From Oscillospiraceae bacterium (GTDB taxonomy: Bacteria; Bacillota; Clostridia; Oscillospirales; Ruminococcaceae): a stretch of DNA of 64,000 nt. Positions 55,405 to 64,000 of this stretch are shown here, piece by piece. Every line of letters begins with the position of its first letter. Position 1 is the stretch's first letter. Location: contig JAGAJN010000024.1 in assembly GCA_017828975.1 (NCBI GenBank), forward strand, positions 1-64,000, written 5' to 3'. Both the position numbers and the translations under genes were made by a program. A model generated the notes under the pieces. It was not told the origin of the DNA. It searched no databases and saw only the letters and a list, made by a program, of their open reading frames with translations.

Positions 55405-56709
55405 ATGGATTTTTCCGCTGTCAGAAATGCCGTGAGAAACACGGAGCTTTACAGATATATGGGCAAGATCGAGAAGATAATCGGTATGACTATCGAATCG
55501 AGCGGTCCTGTCTGCAATATCGGCGACGTGTGCAGGATATTCAAAAAAGGCTCCGACGACTACATTTTTGCGGAGGTCGTGGGATTTTCCAACGGCAGAG
55601 TCATGCTGATGCCCTATACCGATTCGGACGGCATAGGTCCCGGCTGTATCGTTGACAATACGGGCGACAAGCTTACCGTTAAGGTGGGAAATCAGCTTAT
55701 CGGACGGATAATCAACGCCATCGGGCAGCCTATTGACGGCAAGGGAAGCATCGAAACCACCGACAGCTATTCCATTGCAGGCGAACCCGTGAACCCCCTG
55801 ACCCGTCCGAGGATAGAGGACATTATGCAGTTCGGCGTTAAGGCTATCGACGGTCTGCTGACTATCGGCAGAGGACAGAGAATGGGCATTTTCGCAGGCT
55901 CGGGCGTTGGTAAATCCACACTTCTCGGTATGATAGCCCGTGAGGTCAAGGCGGACGTCAACGTTATCGCCCTTGTGGGTGAGCGAGGACGTGAGGTCTT
56001 AGAGTTCATCGAAAGGGACTTGGGAGAAAAGGGTATGGCACGTTCCGTTCTGGTAGTTGCCACCTCCGACCAGCCCGCTATGATGCGTAACCGCTGCCCC
56101 ATGACCGCTACCGCAATTGCCGAATATTTCAAGGACCAGGGCAAAAACGTCCTGCTGATGATGGACAGTCTGACACGTTACGCTATGGCGCAGCGTGAGA
56201 TAGGTCTTGCCGTGGGCGAAGCGCCTATTGCAAGAGGTTACACGCCGTCCATCTACACCGCAATGCCAAAGCTTCTGGAGCGTGCGGGGAACTTTGAAAA
56301 AGGCTCTATCACAGGCGTTTACACCGTTCTCGTTGAGGGCGATGACACCAACGAGCCTATCTCAGATACGGTAAGAGGTATCATCGACGGACATATTATC
56401 CTGTCGAGAAAGGTGGCGGCGAGAAACCATTATCCCGCTATTGAGATTCTGGAAAGCGTTTCCCGTCTGATGAGCGAAATTACCGACAAATCTCAGCAGC
56501 AGACTGCCGCAAAGCTCAGAAATCTGCTGTCCGTATACAACACGAACTTCGACCTGATAGCTATCGGCGCATACAAAAAGGGTTCAAATCCGGCTCTGGA
56601 CGAGGCTGTCAAGAAGATAGACAAGATAAACGCATTTTTGCAGCAGGCAACGGACGAAGCGTTCTCCTTCGAGGAAACGGTCCGCCTGATGACAGAAGCG
56701 GTTTCCTAG
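55405..56709 (+). CDS. fliI: Flagellum-specific export ATPase FliI
   Basis: The protein has 434 residues. It has an F1-like ATPase domain with Walker A GSGVGKSTLLGMIA at about 171, DSLTRYAMAQREIGLAVGEAP, and the type III ATPase signature PKLLERAG. It drives export of rod, hook and filament subunits. It lies 5 bp after fliH. Confidence 0.97.
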   Translation: MDFSAVRNAVRNTELYRYMGKIEKIIGMTIESSGPVCNIGDVCRIFKKGSDDYIFAEVVGFSNGRVMLMPYTDSDGIGPGCIVDNTGDKLTVKVGNQLIGRIINAIGQPIDGKGSIETTDSYSIAGEPVNPLTRPRIEDIMQFGVKAIDGLLTIGRGQRMGIFAGSGVGKSTLLGMIAREVKADVNVIALVGERGREVLEFIERDLGEKGMARSVLVVATSDQPAMMRNRCPMTATAIAEYFKDQGKNVLLMMDSLTRYAMAQREIGLAVGEAPIARGYTPSIYTAMPKLLERAGNFEKGSITGVYTVLVEGDDTNEPISDTVRGIIDGHIILSRKVAARNHYPAIEILESVSRLMSEITDKSQQQTAAKLRNLLSVYNTNFDLIAIGAYKKGSNPALDEAVKKIDKINAFLQQATDEAFSFEETVRLMTEAVS

Positions 56710-56752
56710 TTTCAACAAAATTTACGAATATTGTTGATAAGAGGTGGTTTCT

Positions 56753-57208
56753 ATAAAACGGTTTCAGTTCACCCTTGATAAGCTAAAGGGCTATAAGGAA
56801 CAGGTTTTATCCAAGGAAAAGGGCGATTTAGCCGCTCTCAGGGCGCAGCAGGCAAAATATGCCGCAGAACAGGCAAGGGTACAGGCGGAGCTTGATGAAG
56901 CAAATGAGGAATTCCTCAGAAAATCAGGCTCGGGCATGACAATTATGGAAATGACCCTCTTTAAGGAGTATCTCAACTCGCTTTCCGACCAAATAAGGGA
57001 GCTTGAACGAAAGATACAGCTTGAGGAGGAGAAAATAAAATTTCAAACCAAGGTCGTTGTAGAGGCGAACAAGGACGTTTCCTCCCTGGAAAAGCTTGAG
57101 GATAAGCAGCGTGAGGAGTATAACTTCAAGGTCGCTAAGGCGGAGGAGCAGTTTATTGAGGAATATGTTTCCAACAGCGTCTATTTCAAGACCGCAAATC
57201 AATGTTAA
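56753..57208 (+). CDS. fliJ: Flagellar export chaperone FliJ
   Basis: The protein has about 151 residues and is a long antiparallel coiled coil (KGYKEQVLSKEKGDLAALRAQ onwards) that couples FliI to the export gate. The start is unusual: ATA 56753 gives the canonical N-terminus (xKRFQFTLDKL) and has GAGGTGG (56741-56747) 5 nt upstream. The in-frame GTG 56744 lies inside that ribosome binding site and would need another one. Confidence 0.88.
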   Translation: MKRFQFTLDKLKGYKEQVLSKEKGDLAALRAQQAKYAAEQARVQAELDEANEEFLRKSGSGMTIMEMTLFKEYLNSLSDQIRELERKIQLEEEKIKFQTKVVVEANKDVSSLEKLEDKQREEYNFKVAKAEEQFIEEYVSNSVYFKTANQC

Positions 57209-57221
57209 AGGGGTAATTAAA

Positions 57222-57893
57222 ATGGGATTTGACAGAGCAGCTATAAAGGCAAATGCAAGACTTCACGTTAAGAACAACTACGGTCCGAACATTCTGGTTT
57301 TCGTTATTTATGTGGCGATATGCACCGTATGCGCAGCTATACCCGTTGTGGGCTGGGTCGCCGAGCTTTTGGTAACACCGCTTATGCTGGTGGGATATAT
57401 TGGCTGGTTCCAAAAGTCTATTTATCAGCAGGGACTGTCCTCGGGCGAGATTTTTGCCCCCTTTAAGGAGAATATGTGGGGAACAATGGGCACCATGCTT
57501 CTCATGTCCCTGAAGGTAATGCTTTGGTCGCTGCTTTTATATATCCCCGGAATTGTTAAGTCCTACGAATATTTTGCAGTTCCCTTCTTAAAATCCGAAA
57601 ACCCCAATATCCCCTGCGACAGATGCTTTCAGATGAGCAAGGCAATGACTGACGGTCATAAGATGGACATTTTCATTATGCAGATAAGCTTTCTCGGCTG
57701 GATAATCCTGAGCTGCTTTACCTTCGGTATACTCACGATATTCTACGTTCAGCCCTATATGATGGCTGCAAACGCCTTTGCTTACGAGCAGATAAAGGCG
57801 GAGGCTATCGCTAACGGCAGGATAAATCCCATGGAGATAGACCCCGCTTACGGCGGCGGCAGCTTTATGGGCAGCGATAAGGTCGGTTTCTGA
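57222..57893 (+). CDS. DUF975-like membrane protein in the flagellar operon
   Basis: The protein has 223 residues with about five hydrophobic helices (VFVIYVAICTVCAAIPVVGW, LLVTPLMLVGYIGWF, MLLMSLKVMLWSLLLYIPGI, IMQISFLGWIILSCFTFGI). The DUF975 motif GIVKSYEYFAVPFLKSENP, then SKAMTDGHKMDIF, is present. It is not a known flagellar component, and most flagellar operons run fliJ-fliK directly. AAAGGGG is upstream. The 156-bp gap after it carries a dispersed hairpin, so it may be a passenger gene. Confidence 0.8.
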   Translation: MGFDRAAIKANARLHVKNNYGPNILVFVIYVAICTVCAAIPVVGWVAELLVTPLMLVGYIGWFQKSIYQQGLSSGEIFAPFKENMWGTMGTMLLMSLKVMLWSLLLYIPGIVKSYEYFAVPFLKSENPNIPCDRCFQMSKAMTDGHKMDIFIMQISFLGWIILSCFTFGILTIFYVQPYMMAANAFAYEQIKAEAIANGRINPMEIDPAYGGGSFMGSDKVGF

Positions 57894-57900
57894 TAAAAAA

Positions 57901-57926
57901 TGTAGGGGACGGGTTTCCCGTCCCGC
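57901..57926 (+). repeat. 26-bp dispersed hairpin repeat, copy 2
   Basis: This is identical over 26 bp to 28293-28318. It forms a GGGACGGG/CCCGTCCC hairpin 8 nt after the DUF975-like gene; a further GGGACG/TGTCCC element follows. Confidence 0.8.
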
Positions 57927-58049
57927 ATACGCAGCAGTTGGTAAAACGGGACGTGATGTGTCCCGCATATTCAAATGCAGCTGTTTTATGGTAGCAACAG
58001 TTTTACAAATCGTATAGACTGTTTCTATATACACATTCTGTAAAAGGAG

Positions 58050-59624
58050 GTGAAAAGAATGGATAGTGCAGTTCTTGGAATGGCAATTGCGTCAATGTCG
58101 GGCTTTTCAAACGGCTTCGTGTCGGACGGCTCAAATACCGCTGTTACGGGCGAAAGCTTCGGTGATGTGCTGTCAAGCGTTTCGCTGAAAAATCCCTCGG
58201 AAGTGATAAATTCGCAGCCCGTTAAGGATATGCTTACCGAAATGTACGGTGACGGCGGGGAAAACGCTTCACTCTTCGACCTTTTAAAGGCGGTGGGCGA
58301 TGTTCAGCTTGACGACAAGGCAAAGGAGGTCCTCACAAAGCTTTTCGAGGATATTTCCGACGATGATTTTGACCCCGAGGAGATAGTTCTGAAGCTTTTA
58401 AAGGGCGATGAAAGCCTTACCGAAAGCGATATGCCCGAGGATTGGGCGGGAATGTCCCTTGACGACAGCAAAAAGCTGCTGAAAATTATCGACCTGATGC
58501 TCTATGCGGCGTCCGAGAAGAAGCCTTACGGCGAAAAGGGCGTGGAAAGCATCTTCGATATTCTGTTTGACGACAGCGAGGACGAGGATAAGATACCCGA
58601 AATGGCGGCGGCAAGCGGAAATGTTGTGGGCGACACAATGTTCTGGCAGACAATGGCTCTGTCGGTGACGGCAAAATATACCGAAAGTAATGTTGACGGC
58701 GAAATCACTCCTGTTGATAATACCGAAAGTATTATTGCTGCGGCAAATGTCCCCGAAATAACGGCAAATGTTCCTCAGACGGCGGCAAATGTCCCCGAAA
58801 ATACGGAGAATGTTTCTCAGACAGCGGAAAATATCCCCGAAACGGTTGAGAATATCCCCGAAAAGGAGATGATAACTCTCCCGAAAACCGAAAACGGCGA
58901 TTCTAACGAAATGCCGAAAACGGAGTTTGTGGAAAGACTGACAAAGCTTTCCGAGGCGTTGAAGGCAGAGATCCCCGAGAAGATTGGCGAGGTTTCCGAA
59001 AGAAATATCCCCGCAGAGGAAGGAATTTCTCAGGCGGACAGGGAGAAAATGAACGTATTTGCGGTCAAGAGAGTGAACGTCAGCTTCGCAGCGAGCGAGA
59101 TAGAGGCCCTCACAGGCGCAGAAACGGCAGCACCCGACATTACGGAAATAGCCGAAAATACGCAGTTCTCCAACATCTCAGCGCAGATAGAAAGAGTCAT
59201 GAAGGCGGAAATGGCGGTTATCCCCGAAAAGGATACGGTCAGGGAGCTGAATATTAAGCTCACACCCGACGAGCTGGGCGAGATAAACGTTAAGCTCACA
59301 ACCGACGGCGAAAGGCTCACGGTAGCATTTACCGCAGAAAACAGTTCCACGGCAAAGCTTCTTTCCGATAACATCAGAAGTCTTGCGGCGGCTATAAGCA
59401 GGAACGACAGCGAAACCGAAACGGTATACCTTATTCAGGCGGCGGACGGTTCGGAGGGTGCTTCACTTAACCTTTCCGCAGGCTTTTCAGACAGCTTCGG
59501 CAGAGGTGAACCGCAGAACAACGGCGGAAATCGGAGCGTTTACGGGAATTCTTCTTCCGAAACGGACGAATCCGCACAGGAAACAATTTTGATCCGGGAG
59601 GCGAAATTATGGCAAACAGTATAA
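58050..59624 (+). CDS. fliK: Flagellar hook-length control protein FliK
   Basis: The protein has 524 residues. The N-terminal two-thirds is acidic, low in complexity and probably disordered, with a short imperfect repeat around residues 230-270 (ANVPEITANVPQ, AENIPETVENIPE). The conserved C-terminal FliK domain is near the end (LNIKLTPDELGEINVKL, then LLSDNIRSLAAAI). It acts as a molecular ruler during hook export. It overlaps flgD by 16 bp. Confidence 0.88.
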   Translation: MKRMDSAVLGMAIASMSGFSNGFVSDGSNTAVTGESFGDVLSSVSLKNPSEVINSQPVKDMLTEMYGDGGENASLFDLLKAVGDVQLDDKAKEVLTKLFEDISDDDFDPEEIVLKLLKGDESLTESDMPEDWAGMSLDDSKKLLKIIDLMLYAASEKKPYGEKGVESIFDILFDDSEDEDKIPEMAAASGNVVGDTMFWQTMALSVTAKYTESNVDGEITPVDNTESIIAAANVPEITANVPQTAANVPENTENVSQTAENIPETVENIPEKEMITLPKTENGDSNEMPKTEFVERLTKLSEALKAEIPEKIGEVSERNIPAEEGISQADREKMNVFAVKRVNVSFAASEIEALTGAETAAPDITEIAENTQFSNISAQIERVMKAEMAVIPEKDTVRELNIKLTPDELGEINVKLTTDGERLTVAFTAENSSTAKLLSDNIRSLAAAISRNDSETETVYLIQAADGSEGASLNLSAGFSDSFGRGEPQNNGGNRSVYGNSSSETDESAQETILIREAKLWQTV

Positions 59625-60862
59625 ACAACTACGGCATTGACGGCATCGGAGTTTATGACAAATACTCAAACACGCTTATCAACAGCGAGGAAAAGAAATC
59701 ATCTACCCTCGGTCAGAGCGATTTTCTCAAGCTTATCGTTGAGCAGATGAAAAATCAGGATTTCAACAATACCACCGACAACAACGAATTTATTGCGCAG
59801 ATGGCTCAGTTCTCGTCCCTTGAGGCTATGCAGAATCTCACAAACTATTCCAACCTTTCCTACGGCACATCTCTGGTAGGCAAGTATGTTACCGTTAAAA
59901 CGGGTGACGAGGATTATGTTACGGGACTGGTTGACTGCGTTGCGGTGGACGGCGGCACATACAGCCTTGTTATCAACGGCAAGGAGTATCCTTCAAACGG
60001 CGTTGTTGAGGTGATCACCAAAGAAGTATTTGACAGACTTCAGCAGGAAAATACCGAAAATACCGAGGAAAGCGGCATTATCGACACCGAGGAGGAAACC
60101 AAAAACAGTGCTTCCCCCAATGCGGATGTTCAGGCAAGACTTGACAAGCTGATGGAGGAATACGAAAAGGCTACCTCCGAGCTTTATGCAGAGCTGCAAA
60201 AGTCCATCGAGGAGATAAAGGCTGAGGTATTTACCGACGAAAGCCCCGTTATGACAGAAGCAACCGTGAATTCTTACGATTACACAGCCACAAGAGTTGA
60301 TGTTGTTGAGTCAAATGTGAGATCGGCAGCTCCCGACAGCTATTCCGTAAGCCAGAGCAATGCGGCAGCGGGAATTTCGGGAAATTACAGCAATGTTAAC
60401 AGCACAGGCGTTACCGAGGATTATCAGCTTTGCCTTGAAAGAGCAAAGGAAACAGGCACAAGAATGGCTGCTCCTCAGTACATCTTCAACACATCTATCA
60501 CAGGCAAGATCGACACATCTACCATTCTCGGCAGAACAGAATCGGGCAGAGCATTCACCGACATCGGTTTTTCGGGCGTTGGCAGACTTGGTGAGGTAGT
60601 TACATGGGCAGACGGAACTCAGCGTGTAGAGGTCATCTCTCCTTACGGATACTCCGTTTACTTTACCACCTCGGGCGAACATACCCTTGACGAGATCTGC
60701 AATTTCGACTGCGCTCCGGGACAGTATGCGGGCGAATTCAACGGAAATGAGCTGGCTATCAGATACTATTCAAGAGCATACACGGCTGCGGAAAAGCAGG
60801 CTATGGAAACCTTTGAAAACAATATCAGTCAGATGAAGTTCGTTAAAAACACAGAGATCTGA
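59609..60862 (+). CDS. flgD: Flagellar hook scaffold protein FlgD, extended
   Basis: The protein has 417 residues. The N-terminal FlgD cap domain is clear (STLGQSDFLKLIVEQMKNQD, then EFIAQMAQFSSLEAMQNL). It is much longer than usual FlgD (about 140-230 residues in Firmicutes): residues 150-210 form an acidic coiled coil, and 290-417 a novel-looking globular tail (GRTESGRAFTDIGFSGVGRL onwards). The tail function is not recognised. Confidence 0.88.
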   Translation: MANSINNYGIDGIGVYDKYSNTLINSEEKKSSTLGQSDFLKLIVEQMKNQDFNNTTDNNEFIAQMAQFSSLEAMQNLTNYSNLSYGTSLVGKYVTVKTGDEDYVTGLVDCVAVDGGTYSLVINGKEYPSNGVVEVITKEVFDRLQQENTENTEESGIIDTEEETKNSASPNADVQARLDKLMEEYEKATSELYAELQKSIEEIKAEVFTDESPVMTEATVNSYDYTATRVDVVESNVRSAAPDSYSVSQSNAAAGISGNYSNVNSTGVTEDYQLCLERAKETGTRMAAPQYIFNTSITGKIDTSTILGRTESGRAFTDIGFSGVGRLGEVVTWADGTQRVEVISPYGYSVYFTTSGEHTLDEICNFDCAPGQYAGEFNGNELAIRYYSRAYTAAEKQAMETFENNISQMKFVKNTEI

Positions 60863-60881
60863 CAGGCGGAAGTGAGAAATT

Positions 60882-61292
60882 ATGCTTATCAGCGAATATT
60901 TGCAGCTGAGAAATAATATTTCCGTCACAACGGGAAACGTTTCCCCGGGAAGCTTCAAGGAGAATAATCCCAAAGTCAACGAAAACGGCGCTACCTTCGC
61001 ACAGGAGCTGGAGCGGGCAAACCGTCTGGCGGCATCTAAGGTGCAGTTTTCAAAGCACGCTATCGAACGGCTGGACAACAGGGACATCGACATTACAGAG
61101 GGCGATATGCTGGGCAGGCTCAACAAGGCTGTTGAACTGGCGGAAAGCAAGGGTTCAAACGATGCTCTCGTTATCGTGGATTCTGCGGCGTTTCTTGTGA
61201 GCGTGAAAAATAACAAGGTCATTACCGCTATGAATACAGGGGAAATGACAGGCAGCTGCTTTACAAACATCGACTCGACCGTTATTATGTGA
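60882..61292 (+). CDS. TIGR02530-type flagellar operon protein
   Basis: The protein has 136 residues. The core FSKHAIERLDNRDIDITEGD, then GSNDALVIVDSAAFLVSVKNNKVITAM, matches the small protein family often placed between flgD and flgE in Firmicutes operons. Its function is not established. Confidence 0.85.
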   Translation: MLISEYLQLRNNISVTTGNVSPGSFKENNPKVNENGATFAQELERANRLAASKVQFSKHAIERLDNRDIDITEGDMLGRLNKAVELAESKGSNDALVIVDSAAFLVSVKNNKVITAMNTGEMTGSCFTNIDSTVIM

Positions 61293-61385
61293 TCGGACCT
61301 TTCAGGAGATCATTTCGTCCCGACCGACTGACGGACGGAAAACGGTTGAAAATACAAATTTATATTAAAAGGAGTAGATTCAGCT

Positions 61386-62321
61386 ATGATGAGGTCACTT
61401 TATTCCGGCGTTACCGGATTGACAACACACCAGACAAGAATGGACGTTATCGGCAATAACATCGCAAACGTCAATACATACGGCTTTAAGGCTTCCCGTA
61501 CGACCTTCAAGGATATTTACTATCAGACAGTAAAATCTCCCTCAGGCGGTACTGCAAGCGAAAAGGCAGGTAACAATCCCACAGAAGTAGGTTACGGCGT
61601 TCAGCTGGGTTCTATCGACAAGAATATGTCCCGTTCAAGCTTTGCGGGTACCGACAGGACCTTCGACCTTGCTATCAGCGGTGAGGGCTTCTTCATCGTC
61701 GGCAAGCCCGAGTCAACAGGCGGAAACAACACAACAGGCGGCGAAATGGTAGACATCACCTACACAAGAATGGGCAACTTCGGTCTGGACAGCACGGGAA
61801 ATCTCGTAAATGCCAACAACAAGTTCGTTCTCGGTACCTGCAATGACGGCGATTTCGACGCAAAGGCAATGTCCGAAAAGGACCCTGCCGATGAAGCTAA
61901 GAGCCTTCAGATCATCAATGTCAACTCCCTTATTCAGGATGCTTTCGGTGATGACGAGCTTACCTTCAAGGATCTGGAATCCTTCTCTATCGGTTCCGAC
62001 GGCGTTCTTACCGCTACTTATAAGGGCGACATCAAGGCTCTGGCAAGAATCGAGATCGCCATTTTCGATAACCCCGAGGGACTTCTCCAGGCAGGAAACA
62101 CCGACTTTATGGTTTCCGCTGCTTCCAATCAGCCCGGCATCAACAAGCCCGGCGACCCCGGTACAGGTACTACCGAATCAGGCAAGCTGGAAATGTCCAA
62201 CGTAAACCTTGCTCAGGAGTTCTCCGATATGATCATAACTCAGAGAGGCTTCCAGGCAAACTCCCGTATTATCACCACCTCCGACTCCATGCTGGAAGAG
62301 CTTGTAAATCTTAAGAGATAA
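61386..62321 (+). CDS. flgE: Flagellar hook protein FlgE
   Basis: The protein has 311 residues. The N-terminal SLYSGVTGLTTHQTRMDVIGNNIANVNTYGFK and C-terminal SNVNLAQEFSDMIITQRGFQANSRII motifs are diagnostic of the rod/hook family. Position after flgD and the TIGR02530 gene supports hook rather than distal rod (FlgG); at 311 residues it is short for a hook, so the domain between these motifs is reduced. Confidence 0.88.
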   Translation: MMRSLYSGVTGLTTHQTRMDVIGNNIANVNTYGFKASRTTFKDIYYQTVKSPSGGTASEKAGNNPTEVGYGVQLGSIDKNMSRSSFAGTDRTFDLAISGEGFFIVGKPESTGGNNTTGGEMVDITYTRMGNFGLDSTGNLVNANNKFVLGTCNDGDFDAKAMSEKDPADEAKSLQIINVNSLIQDAFGDDELTFKDLESFSIGSDGVLTATYKGDIKALARIEIAIFDNPEGLLQAGNTDFMVSAASNQPGINKPGDPGTGTTESGKLEMSNVNLAQEFSDMIITQRGFQANSRIITTSDSMLEELVNLKR

Positions 62322-62397
62322 TTTTTAGGGGAACTTTCCCTTTCTGCGGGGCGGCGGAGCATACTGCCGCCTTTGCGGATAAACATTGAGGTAAAAT

Positions 62398-62616
62398 ATG
62401 ATACAGCTTACAAGACTTAACGGAACTATCCTCCTTGTGAATGAGGAATTTATCGAAATAGCCGAGGATACCCCCGATACCGTGATAACTATGCAGAACG
62501 GTCATCGCTATGTGGTCAAGGAAAAAACTGCGGAGATAATGGAACATATCGCCGAGGCAAAGACCGAATATGCCGAAAAGCTGTTTGCAAGGCTCATTGC
62601 CGAAAAAAATAACTAA
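62398..62616 (+). CDS. flbD: FlbD-family small flagellar protein
   Basis: The protein has 72 residues. The whole protein fits the FlbD/YlzI family (MIQLTRLNGTILLVNEEFIE, ITMQNGHRYVVKEK). It is commonly encoded between flgE and motA or fliL; its function is unclear. Confidence 0.9.
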   Translation: MIQLTRLNGTILLVNEEFIEIAEDTPDTVITMQNGHRYVVKEKTAEIMEHIAEAKTEYAEKLFARLIAEKNN

Positions 62617-62675
62617 AGAATATCCCCGCCGTTTGTGCGGATAACATAAACAAATAAACAAGGAGCTGCTTTTTT

Positions 62676-63479
62676 ATGAATATAACCGGAATCATCGGTC
62701 TGGTCATAGCCTTCGGACTTATTGTCTGGGGTATTATGAGCGGAGGAGAGCTGAAAAATTTCTGGGACTTCTCCTCGGTAGCTATCGTTCTCGGCGGTAC
62801 TATCGGTGCGGTCATCTTTACCTTCCCCGCTTCGACGCTGAAAAAGGTGGGCGTTATGCTCAAGCTGACCTTCGTTCAGCCGAAATATGACCCAAACAAG
62901 TACATAGACGAAATGGTCGAATACTGTAAAACTGCCCGTCTTAAAGGTATCTTACAGCTGGAAGAAGCGGCAAATGCCTGCTCCGATCCCTTCGTAAAAT
63001 CTGCGCTGATGCTTATAGTTGACGCAAACGATTCCGAAAAGGTGCAGTCTATGCTGGACGACTCCATCGACTTTATGTGCGACAGACACGAATCCAACTT
63101 CGCCCTCTGGACAAAGGCGGGTGCTATCGCTCCTGCAATGGGAATGGTAGGTACGCTGGTTGGTCTTATCAACATGCTGAAGGGTCTGGATCTCTCCAAC
63201 CCGAATGCGGCGGCAAGCCTTGGTATCAATATGTCCACGGCGCTGGTTACTACATTCTACGGCTGTATCCTCGCCCACGTTATCTTTAACCCTATCGCAA
63301 ATCAGCTGAAATATCTCCATAATAAGGAAGTTCTCTGTATGCAGATAGTCAAGGAGGGCGCGCTGGCTATCATCAGCGGCGCTAACCCTCGTTATGTCGA
63401 AGAAAAGCTTCGCATGATGCTCCCCGCAAAGGCAGATAAGCCCAAGGGCAAGGCGGCTGCTTCCTCCGAAGGCGAATAA
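62676..63479 (+). CDS. motA: Flagellar motor stator protein MotA
   Basis: The protein has 267 residues. It is a four-helix stator subunit with TM helices at about 5-20, 30-50, 150-170 and 180-200, the motif AIAPAMGMVGTLVGLINMLKGL and a MotA-type C-terminus. It conducts ions with MotB. AAGGAGC precedes the ATG. Confidence 0.95.
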   Translation: MNITGIIGLVIAFGLIVWGIMSGGELKNFWDFSSVAIVLGGTIGAVIFTFPASTLKKVGVMLKLTFVQPKYDPNKYIDEMVEYCKTARLKGILQLEEAANACSDPFVKSALMLIVDANDSEKVQSMLDDSIDFMCDRHESNFALWTKAGAIAPAMGMVGTLVGLINMLKGLDLSNPNAAASLGINMSTALVTTFYGCILAHVIFNPIANQLKYLHNKEVLCMQIVKEGALAIISGANPRYVEEKLRMMLPAKADKPKGKAAASSEGE

Positions 63480-63573
63480 TTGCGGAAATTATGAAAATAT
63501 AATAGATTTTACAGGTTTTTTTCATCATTTCGCACAATATTTATCAAAAGCTATGGTAATATCAATTAATATG

Positions 63574-63582
63574 TGTTATAAT
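63574..63582 (+). promoter_or_regulatory. Extended -10 element before motB
   Basis: TGTTATAAT is a clean extended -10 in the 201-bp gap between motA and motB. No good -35 was found. It suggests separate transcription of motB. Confidence 0.5.
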
Positions 63583-63680
63583 AGTAGAATGATAGAATAG
63601 ACTAGGTGGCGGAATTTGCGAAAATCATAATTTCGTTACCAAATGTCATATTATCCCAATTTGAAATCGAGGTGATCTCT

Positions 63681-64000
63681 ATGGCAAGACGACCCTCCGA
63701 GCCCGCAGAAGAAGGCAGCTGGATGGATACATACGGCGACATGGTTACGCTGCTGCTGACGTTCTTTGTGCTTCTGTTCTCTATGTCCTCTATGGAGGAT
63801 TCCAGGACGCAGATAGTTATCGCTTCTCTCAGCGGTCAGCCCGTTGAGGTAATTGCTGAGATCATCGCACAAAATTCGGGACCCAAGGACACCGACTCCG
63901 TTCTCTCCATCTTCGACCCCGAAGGCGAAAAGCAGGACGATGCGTTCGAGGACATCTACCAGTTCCTGAAAGAGGTCATTGCCGCTACGGGAAATACCGA
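63681..64000 (+). CDS. motB: Flagellar motor stator protein MotB (cut by window end)
   Basis: This is the first 106 residues of a gene running off the window. A single TM helix holds the essential aspartate Asp20 (DTYGDMVTLLLTFFVLLFSMS), which accepts the driving ion. An OmpA-like peptidoglycan-binding domain would follow beyond the window. GAGGTGA precedes the ATG. Confidence 0.93.
   Translation, partial: MARRPSEPAEEGSWMDTYGDMVTLLLTFFVLLFSMSSMEDSRTQIVIASLSGQPVEVIAEIIAQNSGPKDTDSVLSIFDPEGEKQDDAFEDIYQFLKEVIAATGNT

Overview
The window is a bacterial chromosome segment spanning a replication origin, most likely from a motile member of the Clostridia (Oscillospiraceae/Ruminococcus-like; a judgement from gene content and style, not from a database search). 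Transcription diverges around dnaA. From about 6.0 to 25.4 kb almost every gene is on the minus strand (guaB, noc-soj-spo0J, rsmG, mnmG, mnmE, jag, yidC, yidD, rnpA, rpmH). From 26.9 kb onwards almost every gene is on the plus strand (dnaA, dnaN, yaaA/rlbA, recF, remB, gyrB, gyrA).

Region 1 (1-5575) is the right-hand part of an integrated mobile element. It carries an actin-type partition locus (two iteron arrays, parM, parR), a cluster of GTAC motifs, an HTH/coiled-coil protein, a hairpin-bearing candidate oriT, two MobC-like proteins, an excisionase and a tyrosine integrase. It abuts tRNA-Glu and tRNA-Met genes. No relaxase is visible in the window.

Region 2 (6.0-25.4 kb) is the left origin arm: a YdbS/YdbT PH-domain pair, an AGCS amino-acid symporter, a 1.7-kb gene-free stretch holding DnaA-box-like dyads and a 126-bp tandem repeat, guaB, an acyl-ACP thioesterase, the chromosome partition genes with three parS sites, a decayed GNAT gene, the tRNA-modification genes mnmG and mnmE, and the membrane-insertion/RNase P/L34 cluster.

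Region 3 (25.4-37.7 kb) is the origin: AT-rich sequence and a dispersed structured repeat upstream of dnaA, a DnaA box plus many TTTCAAC dyads between dnaA and dnaN, then the recF-gyrB-gyrA run with an extra YcxB-like membrane gene between the gyrase subunits, and ymdB.

Region 4 (37.8-50.3 kb) holds spoVS, a three-gene minus-strand operon pilZ-parA-comFB-like (the most interesting possible new system here: two predicted c-di-GMP-related proteins with a ParA ATPase), a YefM/YoeB-type toxin-antitoxin pair, serC-serA for serine synthesis behind a very long leader hairpin, recG, an RsuA-family pseudouridine synthase and an orphan MsmK-type sugar ABC ATPase.

Region 5 (50.5-64.0 kb) is a flagellar operon: flgB, flgC, fliE, fliF, fliG, fliH, fliI, fliJ, a DUF975-like membrane protein, fliK, flgD, a TIGR02530-type gene, flgE, flbD, motA, and motB cut by the window end. 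SpoVS and the noc-soj-spo0J set fit a sporulation-related lineage, although sporulation itself is not shown. Several genes (recF, fliJ, the membrane gene at 38223) appear to use AUU or AUA start codons.
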